From NCBI GenBank assembly GCA_030407085.1, contig CM059584.1, positions 130,547,501-130,611,500 on the forward strand: DNA of 64,000 nt, given 5' to 3'. Source of the stretch: Trichopria drosophilae. Taxonomy: Eukaryota; Arthropoda; Insecta; Hymenoptera; Diapriidae. Positions 62,479 through 64,000 of the stretch are shown here, in pieces. The translations under genes were made by a program, and so were the position numbers. The notes below the pieces were generated by a model. That model was given only the letters and a program-made list of their open reading frames with translations. It made no database searches and was not told where the DNA came from. Every line of letters starts with the position of its first letter. The stretch's first letter is position 1.

Positions 62479-62780
62479 TATGTACAGAACGTCAGCCAAT
62501 GAAAATTGTCCATTATCCTGACACACTCCAAAGGCCAATCACAAACCGTCTTAAAAAAAAAGATCCGCGGATCTAGAGGAAATTGTTCTAGAAAAACAAT
62601 AGTTGTTGAATTTGCCGCTTGGTGATCGACGATGTCGAAGAAACGTGAATAGTGATCGGGATCACGCGTAAACATTGTTGATTGTCGTCGAGAGTTCGAG
62701 AAACCTCGTTCGTGCCAGTTCGCGTTGTTTACGAATTTCATTTTTACGATCCCAATCGAGTGAATTGTTAAACAATTGCG
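62479..62780 (+). promoter_or_regulatory. 5' flank and probable 5' UTR of FBXO28
   Basis: These 302 bp lie between the end of a TA-flanked MITE and the FBXO28 start codon. They are richer in G+C and CpG than their surroundings, especially 62560-62770. A CCAAT motif sits at about 62534 (ggccaatcac). No TATA box is evident. The transcription start cannot be placed exactly. A minus-strand reading frame crosses this region but shows no recognisable domain, so I treat it as incidental. Confidence 0.5.
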
Positions 62781-63526
62781 ATGTCTAGAAGTCAAGAGGT
62801 CGCGATGGATCTTGTGAAACAACCACACGATTCGAAATTAAAATCGCTGGAGCTGATCAATCTTCCCGATATTGTTTTGGAACTCATTCTTTCTAAACTC
62901 ACATACGACGAGATTTCGAAAACCAGAGTTGTAAGATTTTTGTATTATACACCATCCGCGTGTGCCTTGGAAAATCTAGTTTTGTCTTGTTTTGTATGCC
63001 TGAAGAGAGTTTATACTCTATGCTGGAAAAGTCTAGAACGTTTAAAGATTATGAGGATGCACTACGATTCCAGTGATTATGGACACGAATCTCGTCTCTG
63101 TACATTTTCATTGCTTTGAACATTCTTTTGTATGCTTTTGTAAAAATGTCAATCCCATCAAATAATTATTTTTTCATTTTTACGGAGTCCTTTCAAATTT
63201 AAAAAAAAAGGTATCGAACAGTCTCCACCTTTTCTTGCAATTTTAGGTATGTTTCTTTAAATTGTTTTTATTCGCAGGTATGCAAACTTTTCGATCGAAT
63301 ATGCAAGAAACTGTTGAATCGAGGTTTTATCCTCATGGAAAAATATCACAAACAATGCGTTCGAACTGTCAAGAGCAAATTACCACGCAGAGAATCGGAG
63401 AGACGCAGTCATCCACTGGCGTACGATTGCGAGATACTCAGCTCTATAGAAACTCGCATTTCTATGTTGACAATGACATTCACAAAATACGTCGATCTCA
63501 ATCTCTGCTGCTTCATACCTGGAAAA
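62781..63526 (+). CDS. FBXO28: FBXO28 ortholog (F-box only protein 28), 5' part: coding exons 1 and 2
   Basis: FBXO28 is a substrate-recognition subunit of an SCF (SKP1-CUL1-F-box) ubiquitin ligase, nuclear in vertebrates. Two coding exons are visible. Exon 1 is 62781-62930 (50 codons) and ends at a gtaaga donor. Exon 2 is 63278-63526 (83 codons), preceded by ttcgcag and followed by gtaagt; both junctions are phase 0. The F-box spans about residues 25-66 (LINLPDIVLELILSKL, then LTYDEIS, then VCKLFDRIC across the junction). After it comes the block I recognise from vertebrate FBXO28: LLNRGF, LPRRESERR, ETRISML and TFTKYVDLNLCCFIPGK (residues 62-133). The remaining C-terminal part lies beyond 64000. 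The start is the first in-frame ATG before the F-box; a second in-frame ATG lies eight codons later. Family assignment is secure; the exact start is likely. Confidence 0.95.
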
Positions 63527-64000
63527 GTAAGTATAACTCGAAACATTATTTTATATGCAAATATAATTTGTTAATTATAAAAATTATTAATATTTTTATA
63601 TAATAACAATTTTCACTTGTTAATTTGATAATATATTAAAAAATAAAATTTATTAAAATAAACTGAATGTGGAACGAGTCAAGAAATAGGTAAAAATATA
63701 TGTTTTTGTAAAAATTTTACAAAAACAAGCGACAAAAATTTTGTTGAGTAAAATGTCCAACGTTTCGACAGGCACAGCTGTCGTCATCATGGACGAAACG
63801 GCAGAAAACAATTACATACTTTTTGTAATTGATTCAAATTTTTCTTCTCCGCTGTCAAGAATTTGTTAAAAATTCTCGGGAAAAAGATTTTCTTTAACTT
63901 AACGGCATAATTTTTTAAAGATTCTTTGTCTGATCACGAAAATGAGTAAAAAATCGTTAAAAGTAGCAGTTCTTTTTAAAAATAAATAGAGATAATTTAT
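63527..64000 (+). other. FBXO28 intron 2 (partial) with dispersed repeat
   Basis: AT-rich intron sequence starting with gtaagt. From about 63836 to 63960 it contains a copy of the repeat also found at 2005-2140. Shared words include ccgctgt(c/t)aagaatt, the run aaaaagattctctacaact in degenerate form, and aagattctttgt. No coding sequence is visible. Confidence 0.6.

Noticed and set aside
62364..62828. 154-codon minus-strand frame overlapping the FBXO28 start
   Set aside because: Antisense to the FBXO28 promoter and exon 1 and running into a MITE; no domain recognised.
1..64000. tRNA, rRNA genes or CRISPR arrays
   Set aside because: No cloverleaf-compatible sequence with A/B boxes or rRNA core was noticed by eye, and the repeats are not spacer-regular.

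Overview
The window is AT-rich eukaryotic DNA, most likely from an insect. A hymenopteran is my best guess, but only a guess. The basis is GT-AG introns, a CpG-rich promoter-like patch with arthropod-style TCAGT initiators, an animal FBXO28 gene, and dense DNA transposons with TTAA or TA target duplications. There are no operons, tRNA or rRNA genes, or CRISPR arrays that I can see. Most of the 64 kb is old transposon sequence, and an unusual share of it is foldback (palindromic).

Layout. 0-20 kb: no recognisable gene. It holds dispersed repeats, a 1.3 kb TTAA-flanked palindrome (10.96-12.26 kb), smaller foldbacks and a CpG-rich patch at 1.0-1.38 kb. 20-23 kb: clusters of short perfect palindromes, then a CpG-rich promoter region with what looks like the first coding exon of an unidentified minus-strand gene (22225-22287). 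23-40 kb: a mosaic of nested elements. These include a TA-flanked MITE, a foldback carrying a 30-bp minisatellite on both arms, a decayed jockey/CR1-like LINE split by a TTAA element and by an 830-bp palindromic insertion, a MULE remnant with a recognisable transposase and intron, and more foldbacks. 40.1-54.8 kb: a near-perfect inverted repeat with two ~7.2 kb arms around a 295-bp spacer. Each arm carries an intact spliced gene for a 153-residue protein that is almost entirely a TAZ2-type zinc finger. 55.15-57.95 kb: a DNA transposon with ~650-800 bp terminal inverted repeats and a broken DDE/SWIM transposase. 58.4-62.5 kb: more foldbacks and a three-level nest of MITEs. 62.8-64.0 kb: the first two coding exons of FBXO28, running off the right edge.

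The item most worth follow-up is the giant palindrome with its duplicated stand-alone TAZ2 gene. In CBP/p300 this domain binds activation domains of transcription factors. Here it stands without KIX, bromodomain or acetyltransferase, in an intron-containing gene whose two copies encode the same protein. I infer a recently duplicated, possibly gene-converted or mobile, CBP-derived adaptor or competitor. An assembly artefact must be ruled out first.
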